This document shows positions 1 to 11,214 of a stretch of 64,000 nucleotides of DNA, one piece after another. Origin of the DNA: Nicotiana tabacum (Eukaryota > Streptophyta > Magnoliopsida > Solanales > Solanaceae); assembly GCF_000715075.1 (NCBI RefSeq), contig NC_134084.1, positions 97,568,411 to 97,632,410 of the forward strand, given 5' to 3'. The notes under the pieces were generated by a model. That model made no database searches. It was not told the DNA's origin and saw only the letters and a program-made list of their open reading frames with translations. Both the position numbers and the translations under genes were made by a program. Position 1 is the first letter of the stretch. Each line of letters begins with the position of its first letter.

Positions 1-700
1 CGGAGGCAATTCTTTCTTCTATCCAAACACTTTTAACCCTTGCTTTCCCCTTTGAGCCTTAAGCAATTCTTTCAATACCCCTCTTTTGGAATCACTAATG
101 AGAAAGATATGAAAAAGAGAAAGGAAAAGAAAAGAAAAAGAAAAGAAAAAGACAGGGAAAAAATGAGAAGAAGAAAAAGAAAAAAGAGAAGAAGATAAAA
201 TCACAAATACAAAACAGTGGGAACTACGTTTGACCTGATTCCTCAAAGAGGATACGTAGGCGCCTCACGGCTCGGTCATAGTATGCATCATAGTGAATAT
301 AGGATGCATAATGTACATAGTGTGCGTAAAGCGTGCGTAACGCACATAGCGCAACATAAGTATAAAAAATAAATTCCCCAAGCAAGAAACCTGGGGCAGA
401 AATTATGTTTTAAAATTCCAACAAAGGTTTGATTCCAAAAGTTGTAGCACATCACCCATCAAATTATTTTCATTTTTTCATAGCCTTTCTTTAACTCCAC
501 ACCAGAACCAACATTCAACGTCCAAAAGACCTCCCGATCAATGTTCAAAATATGTCGAGTCAGGTAAATAAGACCGAGAATAATACACCAATCCCCAGCA
601 AAGAAGAGGATCGTAAGACTGGGAATGAATTGATAGCCAAAGGAGTCTCCAGAAGAGAGGGTCGTATCTACAACGCCCCGATTCCTCGAAAGAAATAAAA

Positions 701-892
701 TGAGAGAGTCTCATCGGTGAAAACCTTCGCAGGCACCGAGAGGCGATGTAAGATGAGGGATATGAAATGAGAGAGTCTTATTGGTGAAAACCCTCACAGG
801 CACCATAAGGCGCCGGGAGATGAGAGAAAAGAGAGAGTCTCATCAGTGAAAACCCCTCGAAGGGCACTATGAGGCGACGAGACAGATCAGCA
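701..892 (+). repeat. three imperfect tandem copies of a ~62-67-bp unit
   Basis: The phrase tgagagagtc, then a block like gtgaaaaccctcgcaggcac, then an aggcga-type block recurs with starts near 701, 768 and 830. Copies differ by substitutions and small indels. The repeat is in the spacer of the gypsy element and has no consistent reading frame. Confidence 0.75.
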
Positions 893-1628
893 AAACTACC
901 ACATTCGCAATAGGATGAACATCCATTTATCATCCCCAGCAAGTCAGACCATCGGGCAAATCGATTGATACAAATAGACTGGGTCGGGAATCTATGGTGC
1001 ACGTCATGATCACGGGGACCAGTTGTGTCCTCCAGATAAGTTCTTTTGATTGTCTCCTCCCACAAAATATTGGTTCAGAAAGATTTTCTCTTTTTCATAT
1101 CTTTATTTCTTTTCCCAAAATGTGTCTTTAAAGGATTTGTCAAAGCTTACTACCAGAAACCGAAGGGGAATTCATCCAATGCAGGATAATACAAACAGTC
1201 TTAAAGGCCGGCCCCAGGCAATGCAGGGATTGTGCTCGGAAATGTTGGAAGAAGTAAGCTCCAAAAGGGAGTGGTTTCGGGAGTTAGAAGCAGACTCCCA
1301 CATCATGTGTTTTAAAAGAAAGCAGAAAAGGGGATAAATTGAAAACCAATCCCCAGCAGGCTAGAGACCCCCAACAGGCAACTTTGCCCGCCAACCAATT
1401 ATGGGGACAAAGAGCAAGAAAAGGGGAAGAGAGAAAAATTGCTCGCCAGAAAGGCACCCTCTACCACCACGATTAAAACTGATTAGATCCTTTTGTCTGC
1501 TGCAGGAAAACAAAGGGTTGATGATGGCAGCAAGATGCACCGCCATGGAAGTCACCAAAAACCGGGGCAGAAAATTTTCTGCCGATTGTCGAAAATTTTC
1601 TCGGAAGAACGGGGAAACAATTTCAATA

Positions 1629-2749
1629 CATTTAAGTTCTAGGTCGCCCACCAGTATAATGCGGGAATACATTTAAGTTCTAGGTCGCCCACCAGTATAA
1701 TGCGGGAATACATTTAAGTTCTAGGTCGCCCACCAGTATAATGCGGGAATACATTTAAGTTCTAGGTCGCCCACCAGTATAATGCGGGAATGCATTTAAG
1801 TTCTAGGTCGCCCACCAGTATAATGCGGGAATACATTTAAGTTCTAGGTCGCCCACCAGTATAATGCGGGAATACATTTAAGTTCTAGGTCGCCCACCAG
1901 TATAATGCGGGAATACATTTAAGTTCTAGGTCGCCCACCAGTATAATGCGGGAATACTTTTAAGTTCTAGGTCGCCCACCAGTATAATGCGGGAATACAT
2001 TTAAGTTCTAGGTCGCCCACCAGTATAATGCGGGAATACATTTAAGTTCTAGGTCGCCCACCAGTATAATGCGGGAATACATTTAAGTTCTAGGTCGCCC
2101 ACCAGTATAATGCGGGAATGCATTTAAGTTCTAGGTCGCCCACCAGTATAATGCGGGAATACATTTAAGTTCTAGGTCGCCCACCAGTATAATGCGGGAA
2201 TACATTTAAGTTCTAGGTCGCCCACCAGTATAATGCGGGAATACATTTAAGTTCTAGGTCGCCCACCAGTATAATGCGGGAATGCATTTAAGTTCTAGGT
2301 CGCCCACCAGTATAATGCGGGAATACATTTAAGTTCTAGGTCGCCCACCAGTATAATGCGGGAATACATTTAAGTTCTAGGTCGCCCACCAGTATAATGC
2401 GGGAATACATTTAAGTTCTAGGTCGCCCACCAGTATAATGCGGGAATGCATTTAAGTTCTAGGTCGCCCACCAGTATAATGCGGGAATACATTTAAGTTC
2501 TAGGTCGCCCACCAGTATAATGCGGGAATACATTTAAGTTCTAGGTCGCCCACCAGTATAATGCGGGAATACATTTAAGTTCTAGGTCGCCCACCAGTAT
2601 AATGCGGGAATACTTTTAAGTTCTAGGTCGCCCACCAGTATAATGCGGGAATACATTTAAGTTCTAGGTCGCCCACCAGTATAATGAGGGAATACATTTA
2701 AGTTCTAGGTCGCCCACCAGTATAATGCGGGAATACATTCAGCTCTAGA
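1629..2749 (+). repeat. 41-bp minisatellite, 27 copies
   Basis: Unit starts fall at 1629, 1670, 1711 and so on to 2736, that is exactly 27 x 41 bp, followed by a partial unit that decays at about 2749. The unit contains ttctaggtcgcccaccag and tataatgcggg. Copies are almost identical. The rare variants are tgcattt for tacattt (copies 4, 12, 16, 20, counting from 0), tactttt (copies 8, 24) and ataatgaggg (copy 25). 41 is not a multiple of 3, so a coding role is excluded. The array lies between the expected pol and the 3' LTR of an Ogre/Tat-like element, where such arrays are typical. Confidence 0.97.
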
Positions 2750-3460
2750 TTTTGGAATCAGTCACCCTACCTGAAGACAGAAGGTTACAACAGAGATCCC
2801 CAAACGGGAAACAATAAAATCCCCAGCACCAAGAAGCAGACAACTGCAAAAGCAAGCGCACATTCAAAGGGAAGAAGGAACGCGTCTCAAAAGAAGTAGT
2901 TTGGGAACGTTGTAGCATGCCCAGTATAACAATTCTGATGAAAAGCCATACCACTGAAGAAACCATTGGAAGATCTAAAGAAGAAAGCCGTGTCCCCAGC
3001 AAATCAAGCAAAGTGATGAGAACTGACATTCAGAAAAGGTGAAGGACCAGCATCATCTCCAAGTTCACAAAATAAAGGCGTCGGAGGAAAGCATTAGCCG
3101 ACAAGAAAGCAAGGCAACAAGAGCAAGTTGAAGATGGATGAAGTTTCAGGATCCTCAGTTTAACTTAGCTTCTTGTTTTCCTTTTAGAGCAATGTAATAG
3201 GGAGATCGGTTGAGCAGTAGCATCCTACAGCAACATACAACAGCGCACAACAACAGCAAACACTATAGTCACACGGTAGTCCCAGCTACCAAAATTTCCC
3301 GAACTACATTGACCTGATTCCAGTTCAGCCCATGATATGTAGGAAACCTCTGAAGCAAAGGTTCGGTCAAATCTTTTTCAAAAAAACGCTTCACACGGAG
3401 TATTCGGACGGGCAAAAATCGCTCGCTTTATCTTTGCGCGAAAACCCTTCGTGTCTTCGG

Positions 3461-3475
3461 GCAAAGAGGGGCAGC
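3461..3475 (+). other. polypurine tract before the 3' LTR
   Basis: The sequence gcaaagaggggcagc directly precedes the TG that opens the long LTR. A purine-rich stretch at this place primes plus-strand DNA synthesis in LTR retrotransposons. Confidence 0.6.
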
Positions 3476-4035
3476 TGTAAGCACGTGATTTTTGCTTCAC
3501 GAGCAATCACTCCAAAAGAAAATAAAAATAGTGACAAATGGTTTCGCTGTACAATTTTTCGATCTTTCCGTAACATGTGTTGTTGGTCATTTGTGGGTCT
3601 GTCCATTTTGCATCTAGTCATTATCAAACAAAAATACAAAAATGCCTGTCGTTAAAAGAAAATTCAAAAAAAATATATATGTATGTGTGCATCGTTCGTT
3701 CTAAGCTGTGATCTAACCATTTTTATTTTATTTTTATTTTATTTTTATTTTTTCATTTATGTGTGTTTATCGTTGTGGGTGCCACTCAATATGTGTGCAG
3801 GTTTTATTTTTTTTACATTGTTTTAGGAATTTTTGTTTAATTTGAAAAAAAAAAAAAGAGGGGAAAAGGAAAATCTGATTTGGGCCCCGAAACAAGGCCC
3901 AAAACCAAAGTACTGATCCAGTCCAAGACGAGCCTGCCCAAACACGGACTCAAACGACGCCGTATCGGCGTCCCTACCAAAGCCGTTGATCTGATTCAAA
4001 CGAACGGTCCAGATCAGGCTGTTCAACTCGCCTCA

Positions 4036-4178
4036 ACGACGTCGTTTCAGGCAAGATGATCTAAGCCGTCCAACCCCATTGATCCAACGGATCCAGGCCC
4101 TCCTCTAAACCCGTCAACATGACCCGATCCAATCCCCTACCCGGTCTTAACCCACTATCATCTCCCGAACGACGTCGT
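4036..4178 (+). promoter_or_regulatory. paired ACGACGTCGT palindromes in LTR U3
   Basis: The perfect 10-bp palindrome ACGACGTCGT occurs at 4036-4045 and 4169-4178, with a related acgacgc near 3954. It contains the GACGTC core bound by plant TGA-type bZIP factors. It lies about 75-215 bp upstream of a TATA-like box, the right place for promoter elements. Binding is inferred from the motif only. Confidence 0.45.
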
Positions 4179-4250
4179 CTCTCCTCAATGAGTAGATCCT
4201 GGCCCTTGATCTCAATTGATCCAATGGCCAGGATCTAAACCCTCAATACA

Positions 4251-4257
4251 TATATAA
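4251..4257 (+). promoter_or_regulatory. TATA-like box of the long LTR
   Basis: TATATAA at 4251, followed by a C-rich pyrimidine leader, is the clearest core-promoter signal in the LTR. It would place the U3/R boundary near 4280. Confidence 0.5.
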
Positions 4258-6640
4258 ACCTAACCCCTTACCCCCACGCCCCAAGCCACACCCCCCTTCA
4301 GCCACTGTTCACCATCTTCCCCAGGACCCCTTTCCTCTCAAACCCTAGCAGCCTAGGTTTTCCCCCGTGAGCCCGGTAACCACAGTTCCGATGACCACCA
4401 AAATAACATCCCCGATGCACCCAACCATCCTGAACATGAATCCGTTAACCTTTCACCTCGAATCAACCCGTAGCTTCTCGAATCTTCCAACGAAGATTCG
4501 AGTAAAAACCAGATCTACACCGATTGACCCCAAACTCACACCACGGCCCCTCCTGACCTCCCTCACCCCCTGAATGGCTTAGGTTCCGTTCGAATCTGAC
4601 TGGAATTGAACGGTTCCCAAATCGAACCTCAAGAGCCCTAGGATTCAGATCTATGGGTTTTTGTCCGAATCAGTGTCAGGATCAGGGCCTAGCAGACTTT
4701 TACCGAAGTGTTCTCAGTTGAGAACGCTTCGGTTAAAGTCCATTAGACCCCAAAATCACCTGGCCCGAGTTCGAGCATTGAGTCAGTCTTAGTTTCAGGT
4801 CCCGGAGGTATTTTTCCTTTTATTTTGTCATCTTAAACTCTATCTGTCATACATGTTCTGGTTTGTTTTGGTTTCTGACTCGTCTATCCCTGTGTGTACA
4901 TTTTGAGTTTAAAGTTGATTTGTTTGTTGATTTTGTTGGTTGTTCGATGTATATTATAGTTCGCGTAGTCGTTTAAATAAGCATCGTCAACTAAATTCAC
5001 TTGAAAGATTAGAAAATCAGGAGTTGCATTTCAGTATTGATTACTATGCCTGTTTCTTGTTGGTGTTCCTTGTATCGACATGACCAACTTGTACCCTTTA
5101 ATTGGCACCCACGTTTGATTAAATTGGAATCATTGGTTTGAATTTAGGCTGAAAATTGATTGTTAACTGTGGAAAGCTAACAGATTCACCTGAAGGCAGC
5201 ATTAAGTTTAAGTTAAGTAGTCAGTAGTTAGCTGAAATCAAAGAGGTTTATATACTAATTATTAAGAGTTAGGGTAATACAGTGACATGCAAGGTTAAGG
5301 GTAGTTTTGGCATAAGACAAAGTCTGATTAGGGGGTTTAACTTAAGAATATGTCAAGTGTTAATTAAAATACTATTAACCTAATAACAATGGGGAACAAA
5401 ACATAAGAGCATGGGTTCAAATGAATACTTTATTTCACCCATAATCCTTGATTAGAGCAATAGGACAAAGCATGGGGGGCTGATTAAGTTTACCGAGAAA
5501 GATGCCTTTAGGCATGGGGAGTTAAGGGGTATGGGCAGATTGCAACTGGCAGGATCCAGGCAGCTTGACTGCACTGGGTTGTTGGCTTATAAATAAGCTG
5601 TTGCAGAACTAAAAAGGGGCTGGACATTTTTCTTAGTCTTCAGAAAAGAAAAACAAGAAACATAAAGTCTCGGAATATTGTAACCAAACACTGTCTGAAA
5701 ATTACATAAGAGTTTATGTTGGTTTAGCTGTCTTGGCCAATTACTGTTGTTTGCCTGTTTGAGCCACTTGTAGTTATTGAATTGCTGGGGTGTTTACATT
5801 GAATACTCTGCTGTCTCTGTTGGTTCCTACTCTGTTTCTGGGATTTGTTGTTTGTTGCTCGACTACTCGGGAGCTTCATCTTTGTTGGTTGATTTTGTTG
5901 CTGTGTTGTTGCTGTCTGTCTGCTGCTGCTGTATTCGTGCATACTACTCAACTGATGACTTTCTTTCTTCCTTTCCTTCCTATACCAGGTACACACCCAA
6001 TACACTGTCAGATGTAGCTGGAAATTTGAGCATGAATGTAAATGAAAGACCTGAAGAATTTTGTTTATATACATAGTTTGCCCTTTTAAATATCATGTAA
6101 TGTAGGAAATTTTATGCCTGTTTTGGATGTTGGAGATAGCCTTCAGGCCCGATAACTATCAATGAATGTTAGTTGAATGTTAGATTGTGTATATAGGATG
6201 GTGATAAGAGTATGCTTAAGGCAACCGGTTGTATCTCAGATTTAGTGCAATAGTGTAGTATAAGCATGTAATGCATGCCAAGCCTAAAATTCGTACACTA
6301 AATGAGTTCTTTCCTTTCCAGTAAATTGCTATATATAACTCTTAAAACCATGTCTTAAGATCAGGAACACAAATTCAGGGCCTCAACCTCACAAGGGTCG
6401 AGTTCAGGCCAAAACAGGCCAAGCCAGCCTGCTTCGAACAAGCAGTGGTCCAGGTCTGGCCAATCACACTGGGCTGGATTTGGGCCTGTGATTACTTGTT
6501 CGGACAGCCTCGTTTCTGATTTTAGGCATTTCTGAATGTTGTTACAAACAACTTGCAAGCATGTAATTAATTAGGACTATCTACTGTTTTCAATTGATAA
6601 GGACAAACGCGATAAGAAACGTAGTTGCTATAGGATATCC

Positions 6641-7250
6641 TTTTAAAATAAGAACGAGATGAGCCTCGATGAAAATAAACAAAACGTGCAAATGCGGGGC
6701 CCTTGTTAAATGTATATTATTGAAGCATTTAGTTTCCAGGACGGGTTGCTTAGCAAATCTCACAACCCTCCTAAAATAACAACACGTTAGTCTCTTTAGG
6801 ATACGCTTTAATAAACCTTACCTTCTTAAACTCGGGTGCACATTTATGTGACCCAAATCCAAATCTCGACGGATTCGAAATGTATTTCTAATCACGGGTA
6901 CATTGATTGTGACGTGATCCGAGAGGCATATCCATGACGTCGCGAATTCCTTTTAAAAGTAGAACGAGACGAGCCTCGTCAAATAAAATATACACAACTG
7001 TGAGGCCCTCTAACTGTATATACATTAAAACACTTAGAATTCGGGACAGGCCATTTAGCGAATTTTTCGGCCTTACCCAAAACAACAACACGCTAGTTGC
7101 TTTAGGCACGTCTTAATAATTTATTCTCCTTAATTCGGGTGCACATTCATGTGACCCAAATCCAAATCTCAACCGTGTCGAAACATGTCAACAACCATGG
7201 GTGCATTGATGTAACGTGGTTCGAGATATGTTTTCACAACGTTGCAATTC
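6641..7250 (+). repeat. ~305-bp direct duplication inside the LTR
   Basis: Two diverged copies are offset by 310 bp. Both begin ccttttaaaa and run through agcctcg, gcatttag/cacttag, aacaacacg, tcgggtgcacatt and tgtgacccaaatccaaatctc to a gggt(g/a)cattgat block. Copy 1 spans about 6641-6945 and copy 2 about 6951-7250. Confidence 0.8.
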
Positions 7251-7615
7251 TTGATAAAAACAGTAAAATGATAAAAGCGGTTAAAAGTTAAATCTTGCAC
7301 ATAAGTTTACACTTGTATAAAATCAGATAATCAAGTCGAATATAACAGTTGAGCGACCGTGCTAGAACCACGGAACTCGGGAATGCCTAACACCTTCTCC
7401 CGGGTTAACAGAATTCCTTATCCGGATTTCTGGTACGCAGACTGTAATATAGAGTCATGCTTTTCCTCGATTCGGGATTAAAATTGGTGACTTGGGACAC
7501 CCTAAATCTCCCAAGTGGCGACTCTGAAATAAACAAATAAATCCCCTTTCGATTGTCCTTTAATTGGAAAAAAACTCCTTGTACCCTCTCGGGTGCGAAA
7601 AAAGGAGGTGTGACA

Positions 7616-9141
7616 CATATTACTACATACAAAGACATTAAGATTTGATTTGTTTTAAAAAATTAAATCTTCAGTGTAAAGTGTTCCACAGTCACCCATG
7701 ATTCTTCCACAAAGTGCTATGAGATAGGGAAAGATTACTTAATCTTTTTTTGTTTCTAATTATATTAGTCAATCTCATTATATAACTTAAATTATTAAAT
7801 TTATATACTCTTATATTAGTAAAACAAAATATAAGAATATTATATTACCTATTTTCCAAAGTTTGGTTCTAACCTCCTCCTCCTCTTCCTTCTTCTTCTT
7901 CTTCCTTTTTCCCTTCTTTGCGTTTTTTTTTTTTGCTTCTGTTGTAGCGGCGCTGCTTTTCCCTTTCCCCCAATTCCCTTTTCTTTCTTTTTTCACGTGG
8001 GCTTTTGCCTTTCTTTTAAATTGATTAGGTTTTTCTTTTTTCTGTCTTTTCTTGTATTTTTTTGTTAGGTTAAAAGAACAACATACCCCAACTTAAATAT
8101 GGGTCTTACACAAGTCCAATAGAATTTTCTTCCAATCTATTTGTAAAAATTTTATGCAACTTGTAGTTATTTTGTAGAAGCCCGTTTTGAAAATTTTTGT
8201 TTAAAAGTGCACGGTTTCCAAAAGCATGTCACGTAATTCACATATAATGTGTGCAACAGTGAATAGAGAGGAGATTACATGTTATGAATATACTTGGCAA
8301 ATACAGAGGTGAGAAACAGTTTAGGTGGGGTTGGGCTTGGGGTCTAATAGTATGGGAAAGTGTGTTGTGATGGATGATGACATAAGTAAAGGGGCAATTT
8401 AATCAAGACATTTACATATTTAAACATTGGCTGCAGTAAAATTCTATTTTTACCAATCATTATGTTCCATTTTACCTGAAATTAGGATTTTACCCTTTGA
8501 ATATCAAGCAGGCATTAGAATTTGCCTAATATTTAGGAATTTGATACCAGATGGAATTTTTGAAAGAAAATTTTATAGAAGAAGACGTTTCCAAAAACTG
8601 TTAAAGATATATAATAGAAATATGTATAACAAATTAAAAAATTTATAAATTAACTCTCCGGCATTTGCTCGCTAGTCTATTTATCTAACCTATAGTTACA
8701 ACACTTAATTATACCCTTTAATCTTTCAAGTTTTGCAATGTGTTGTACGTATACCTCTAATATCTACTTTCTTACTCTTCAAACATTTGGTATACCTTTT
8801 AGTTTTTTTATCTCTTTCTTCTTATTGTTGGAGTTTTATGTGCGAAACGTCTATTGACGTATCAGAATTAGAATACAGGTTGAAAAGATGAGACAGAGGA
8901 ACAGAAATACTTGATTTTTCTAACTAAATATGATAGACATATCAATTCTAAACATAACACAGAGCCTTTGAACATACATATTTTTACAAAATCAAATAAA
9001 TTCGTTGCCATTATACAATTTCACCACCTATTGAAATATTCAATTTGCTATGGCCTAACATGTATGCTTTATTCTTGATCATTGTTATGTAACTATATTT
9101 CTTTTCCTTTCTATTTTTATACACAGAACACATGAGCGAGA
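7616..9141. other. AT-rich stretch with no supported gene
   Basis: The sequence between two retrotransposons. It has a pyrimidine-rich tract at about 7870-7990 (repeats of CTC, CTT and poly-T) whose complement gives only a lysine/glutamate low-complexity frame. No conserved domain, tRNA or clear transposon end was seen. Confidence 0.6.
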
Positions 9142-9437
9142 TGTGAACATCCTGGATCGAGTGAGAATTTAGGAACAAAAAGATTAGAGATCTGCGGAAT
9201 ATTCGAGAAGGAGAAGAAGAAGAGATACATTGTTTATGGCTGGAAAAACCAATTAGGCATTCAGCCTTTTTCTATTTATATGTAGCATATTTACATACAA
9301 GTTCCATTTACAAAAAGAGCCAAAACTAATCAAAATACAAATGTGGATATGTACAAAATAAAATAATGGCCAGTGGCCAGCCTAGATACTAAATGTTCCT
9401 TATTGGGCCTGAGGCTAGATAGTCAGATAGCCTAACA
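9142..9437 (-). mobile_element. 3' LTR of outer copia
   Basis: It matches 19254-19548 along its full length with about 14 differences. It ends (minus strand) GTTCACA and has a TATA-like ctatttatatg block on the + strand near 9270. Confidence 0.92.
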
Positions 9438-9884
9438 CCGCCCTTCAAGTTGGAGGGGGAGAACACCTTCAACTTGGACAAAAATGACTGATGGAGCACA
9501 CCAGTAAGAGGTTTGGTGAAGATGTAGGCAAGTTGATTAGAGGTGGAAACATGAAATAGCTGAATCAAGCCATCCGCTAACTTCTTTTTGATAAAATGGC
9601 AATCCACCTCGATGTGCTTGGTACGCTCATGAAACACTGGATTTTTAGCAATATGAATAGCAGCCTGGTTGTCACAAAAAACAGAAACAAAATAAGAAAC
9701 AGGAATAAAAAGATCAGGAAACAACCTTGTGAGCCAAGTGAGTTCAGCCACCACTTTGCTCAGTGCCATGTATTCAGCTTCAGCGGAGGAGAGGGAAATA
9801 ACAGGTTGTTTCTTAGATTTCTATGCTACCAATTAGTCACCCAGAAAAACGCAAAAATTAGAGACAGACTTGCGAGTATCAGGT
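9389..9884 (-). pseudogene. outer copia RNase H domain (broken)
   Basis: The RNase H part of a copia polyprotein. The conserved blocks [28 protein letters not shown] and DCHFIKKK are readable on the minus strand, followed by the usual DIFTKPL-like C-terminus (here YIFTKPL). Between SDSDWAT and the SSAEAEY block (about 9769-9884) the frame carries three stop codons. The final residues run into the 3' LTR. The enzyme would degrade RNA in RNA:DNA hybrids during reverse transcription, but this copy cannot be made as one chain with the reverse transcriptase. Confidence 0.85.
9438..9446 (-). other. polypurine tract of outer copia
   Basis: On the minus strand gaagggcgg directly precedes the TGTTAG of the 3' LTR, the expected site for plus-strand priming. 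Confidence 0.7.
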
Positions 9885-10555
9885 CAAGTTGCCCAATCAC
9901 TATCAGAATAAGCTGTGAGAGTACAATCAGGAGAGTTAAAATAGAATAGTCCAACATCAATGATACCCTTCAGGTACCTCAACATGTGAAGAGCAGCAGT
10001 CATATGAGGCAGTCTTGGAGCTTGTAATAACTGACTTAAATGTTGTACACCAAAACATAAATCAAGTCTAGTATGAGTCAAGAAGAGAAGCTTGCTAATT
10101 AGACTCTTGTACATTTCAGGATGGACAAACAACTCACCAGAGTCAGCCTTCAACTTGGAATTTAAATCCAAAGGTGAAACATAAGACACCTCCAAATAGT
10201 TATATTCTTTAAGTAGATCCAAAATAAATTTTTTCCGATTTAAGAATACACCATCAGGTGAAGTACTAACCTCAATCCCCAAGAAATAGTGCAAGAGACC
10301 CAAATCTTTTATCTTAAACTCATTATCCAAAAACTTCTTAAGAGCAGCAATTTCAACAAGATTGTTTCCTGTCAAGATTATATCATCTACATATACAACA
10401 AGAATGACAATATCACCAGAAGACCCTTTGACAAATAGAGAGTAATCATTTAAGGAATGAGTGTACCCTCTGAAACATAAAGCTTGGGATAACTTTGCAT
10501 ACCATTGCCTAGAAGCCTGCCTCAAGCCATAGAGGGATTTCTTTAGCTTGCAAAC
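9884..10555 (-). pseudogene. outer copia reverse transcriptase, C-terminal part
   Basis: This reads on the minus strand from VCKLKKSLYGLRQASRQWY through VVYVDDIILTGNN to LTAYSDSDWAT, the order of a copia reverse transcriptase. The catalytic YVDD motif is present. The N-terminal half of the same domain lies 4.8 kb away at 15357-15921, because a second copia element is inserted just before VCKLKK. The first residues of this open frame belong to the inner element's LTR, not to this protein. A stop follows SDSDWAT. Confidence 0.9.
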
Positions 10556-10715
10556 TGTGAGAAGGCACGGGAGAAAATATGATATATTGATATTGTGTGT
10601 GATGCAATACAAGAGGTGCTATTTATAGCTACTCTATACAAAGGGGATACTACTCCTATTCCAATGTGGGACAATTACATAACTATCTCTAACATTTACA
10701 TAGCTATCTCTAACA
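10556..10715 (-). mobile_element. 3' LTR of inner copia
   Basis: It is 160 bp, and on the minus strand starts TGTTAGAGATAG and ends TTCTCACA. The first 21 bp are immediately repeated (tgttagagatag again 21 bp on). A TATA-like ctataaatag on the minus strand is near 10620. Confidence 0.95.
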
Positions 10716-10738
10716 CTCCCCCTCAAGCCGGAGCATAT
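10716..10738 (-). other. polypurine region of inner copia (23 bp, also found outside the 5' LTR)
   Basis: On the minus strand ccggcttgagggggag directly precedes the 3' LTR. The purine-rich tail gagggggag is the likely plus-strand primer. The same 23 bp recur at 15350-15372, on the wrong side of the other LTR. Confidence 0.8.
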
Positions 10739-11214
10739 AAATCATATGTACCGAGCTTGTTACATATATAATCAATGCGAGGGCTAGTAAGGGACTTGGT
10801 GAAAATATCTGCAAGTTGATCATTCGATCTCACAAACTTCGTAGTAATATCTCCTAAGAGTATCTTTTCTCTAACGAAGTGACAATCAATCTCAATGTGT
10901 TTAGTTCTCTCATGAAACACCGGATTTGATGCAATATGAAGTGCAGCTTGATTATCGCACACAAGTTCCATCCGACTGATTTCACCAAATTTCAACTCCT
11001 GGAGCAATTGTTTGGTCCAGACTAGTTCACATGTTGCCATAGCCATTGCTCGGTATTCTGCTTCTGCACTAGACCGAGCAACTACATTTTGTTTCTTACT
11101 TTTCCAGGACACCAAATTTCCTCCTACTAAAACACAATATCCAGACGTAGAACGTCTATCAGAAGGTGATCCTGCCCAATCAGCATCCGAGTACCCAATG
11201 ATCTACTCATGACC
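10723..11214 (-). pseudogene. inner copia RNase H domain (after two nonsense codons)
   Basis: The minus strand reads GYSDADWAGS, then VSWKSKKQNVVARSSAEAEY, CDNQAALHIASNP and [13 protein letters not shown] to the final TKSL block: a copia RNase H with its conserved acidic residues. It continues the frame of the reverse transcriptase but is separated from it by TGA and TAG codons at about 11204-11217. Both are explained by single C-to-T changes (CGA to TGA, CAG to TAG). Confidence 0.92.

Larger units (their letters stand above)
1..7615 (+). mobile_element. 3' half of a large Ty3/gypsy LTR retrotransposon, Ogre/Tat-like
   Basis: No protein domain of this element is in the window. The call rests on architecture: a long non-coding internal spacer with several tandem arrays, then a purine-rich tract (3461-3475), then a ~4.1-kb block that begins TGTAAGCACGTG and ends GTGTGACA, fitting a 3' LTR with TG...CA ends. 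Very long LTRs and minisatellites between pol and the 3' LTR are known for the Ogre/Tat lineage of plant gypsy elements, and the LTR start resembles Solanaceae Ogre copies. gag, pol and the 5' LTR must lie upstream of the window. The flank after the end is catat, the candidate target-site duplication. Lineage assignment is inference. Confidence 0.62.
3476..7615 (+). mobile_element. 3' LTR (~4.14 kb) of the Ogre/Tat-like element
   Basis: The block starts TGTAAGCACGTG after a polypurine tract and ends GTGTGACA. It holds a TATA-like promoter near 4251, polyadenine and ATTTT-rich stretches near 3720-3760, perfect ACGACGTCGT palindromes in the presumed U3, and a ~305-bp internal duplication near its end. 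There is no long open frame. The matching 5' LTR is outside the window, so both boundaries are inferred from TG/CA, the polypurine tract and similarity in style to Solanaceae Ogre LTRs. Confidence 0.6.

Noticed and set aside
19..246. Phenylalanine/serine-rich small protein
   Set aside because: It is the complement of an A/G-rich simple repeat inside the gypsy spacer.
1629..2749. CRISPR-like look of the regular 41-bp array
   Set aside because: Units are directly adjacent with no unique spacers, in a plant retroelement. It is a minisatellite.
4367..4573. 68-codon proline/threonine-rich frame in the LTR
   Set aside because: It lies in the C-rich leader after the LTR TATA box. Composition explains it, though a short leader peptide cannot be excluded.
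5724..6076. Overlapping ~100-codon frames on both strands
   Set aside because: Both cover a (CTG/TTG)-rich stretch of the LTR and show low-complexity Q/N/S or L/C composition.
7811..7996. Lysine/glutamate-rich small protein on the minus strand
   Set aside because: It is the translation of a simple pyrimidine-rich tract, with no conserved content.
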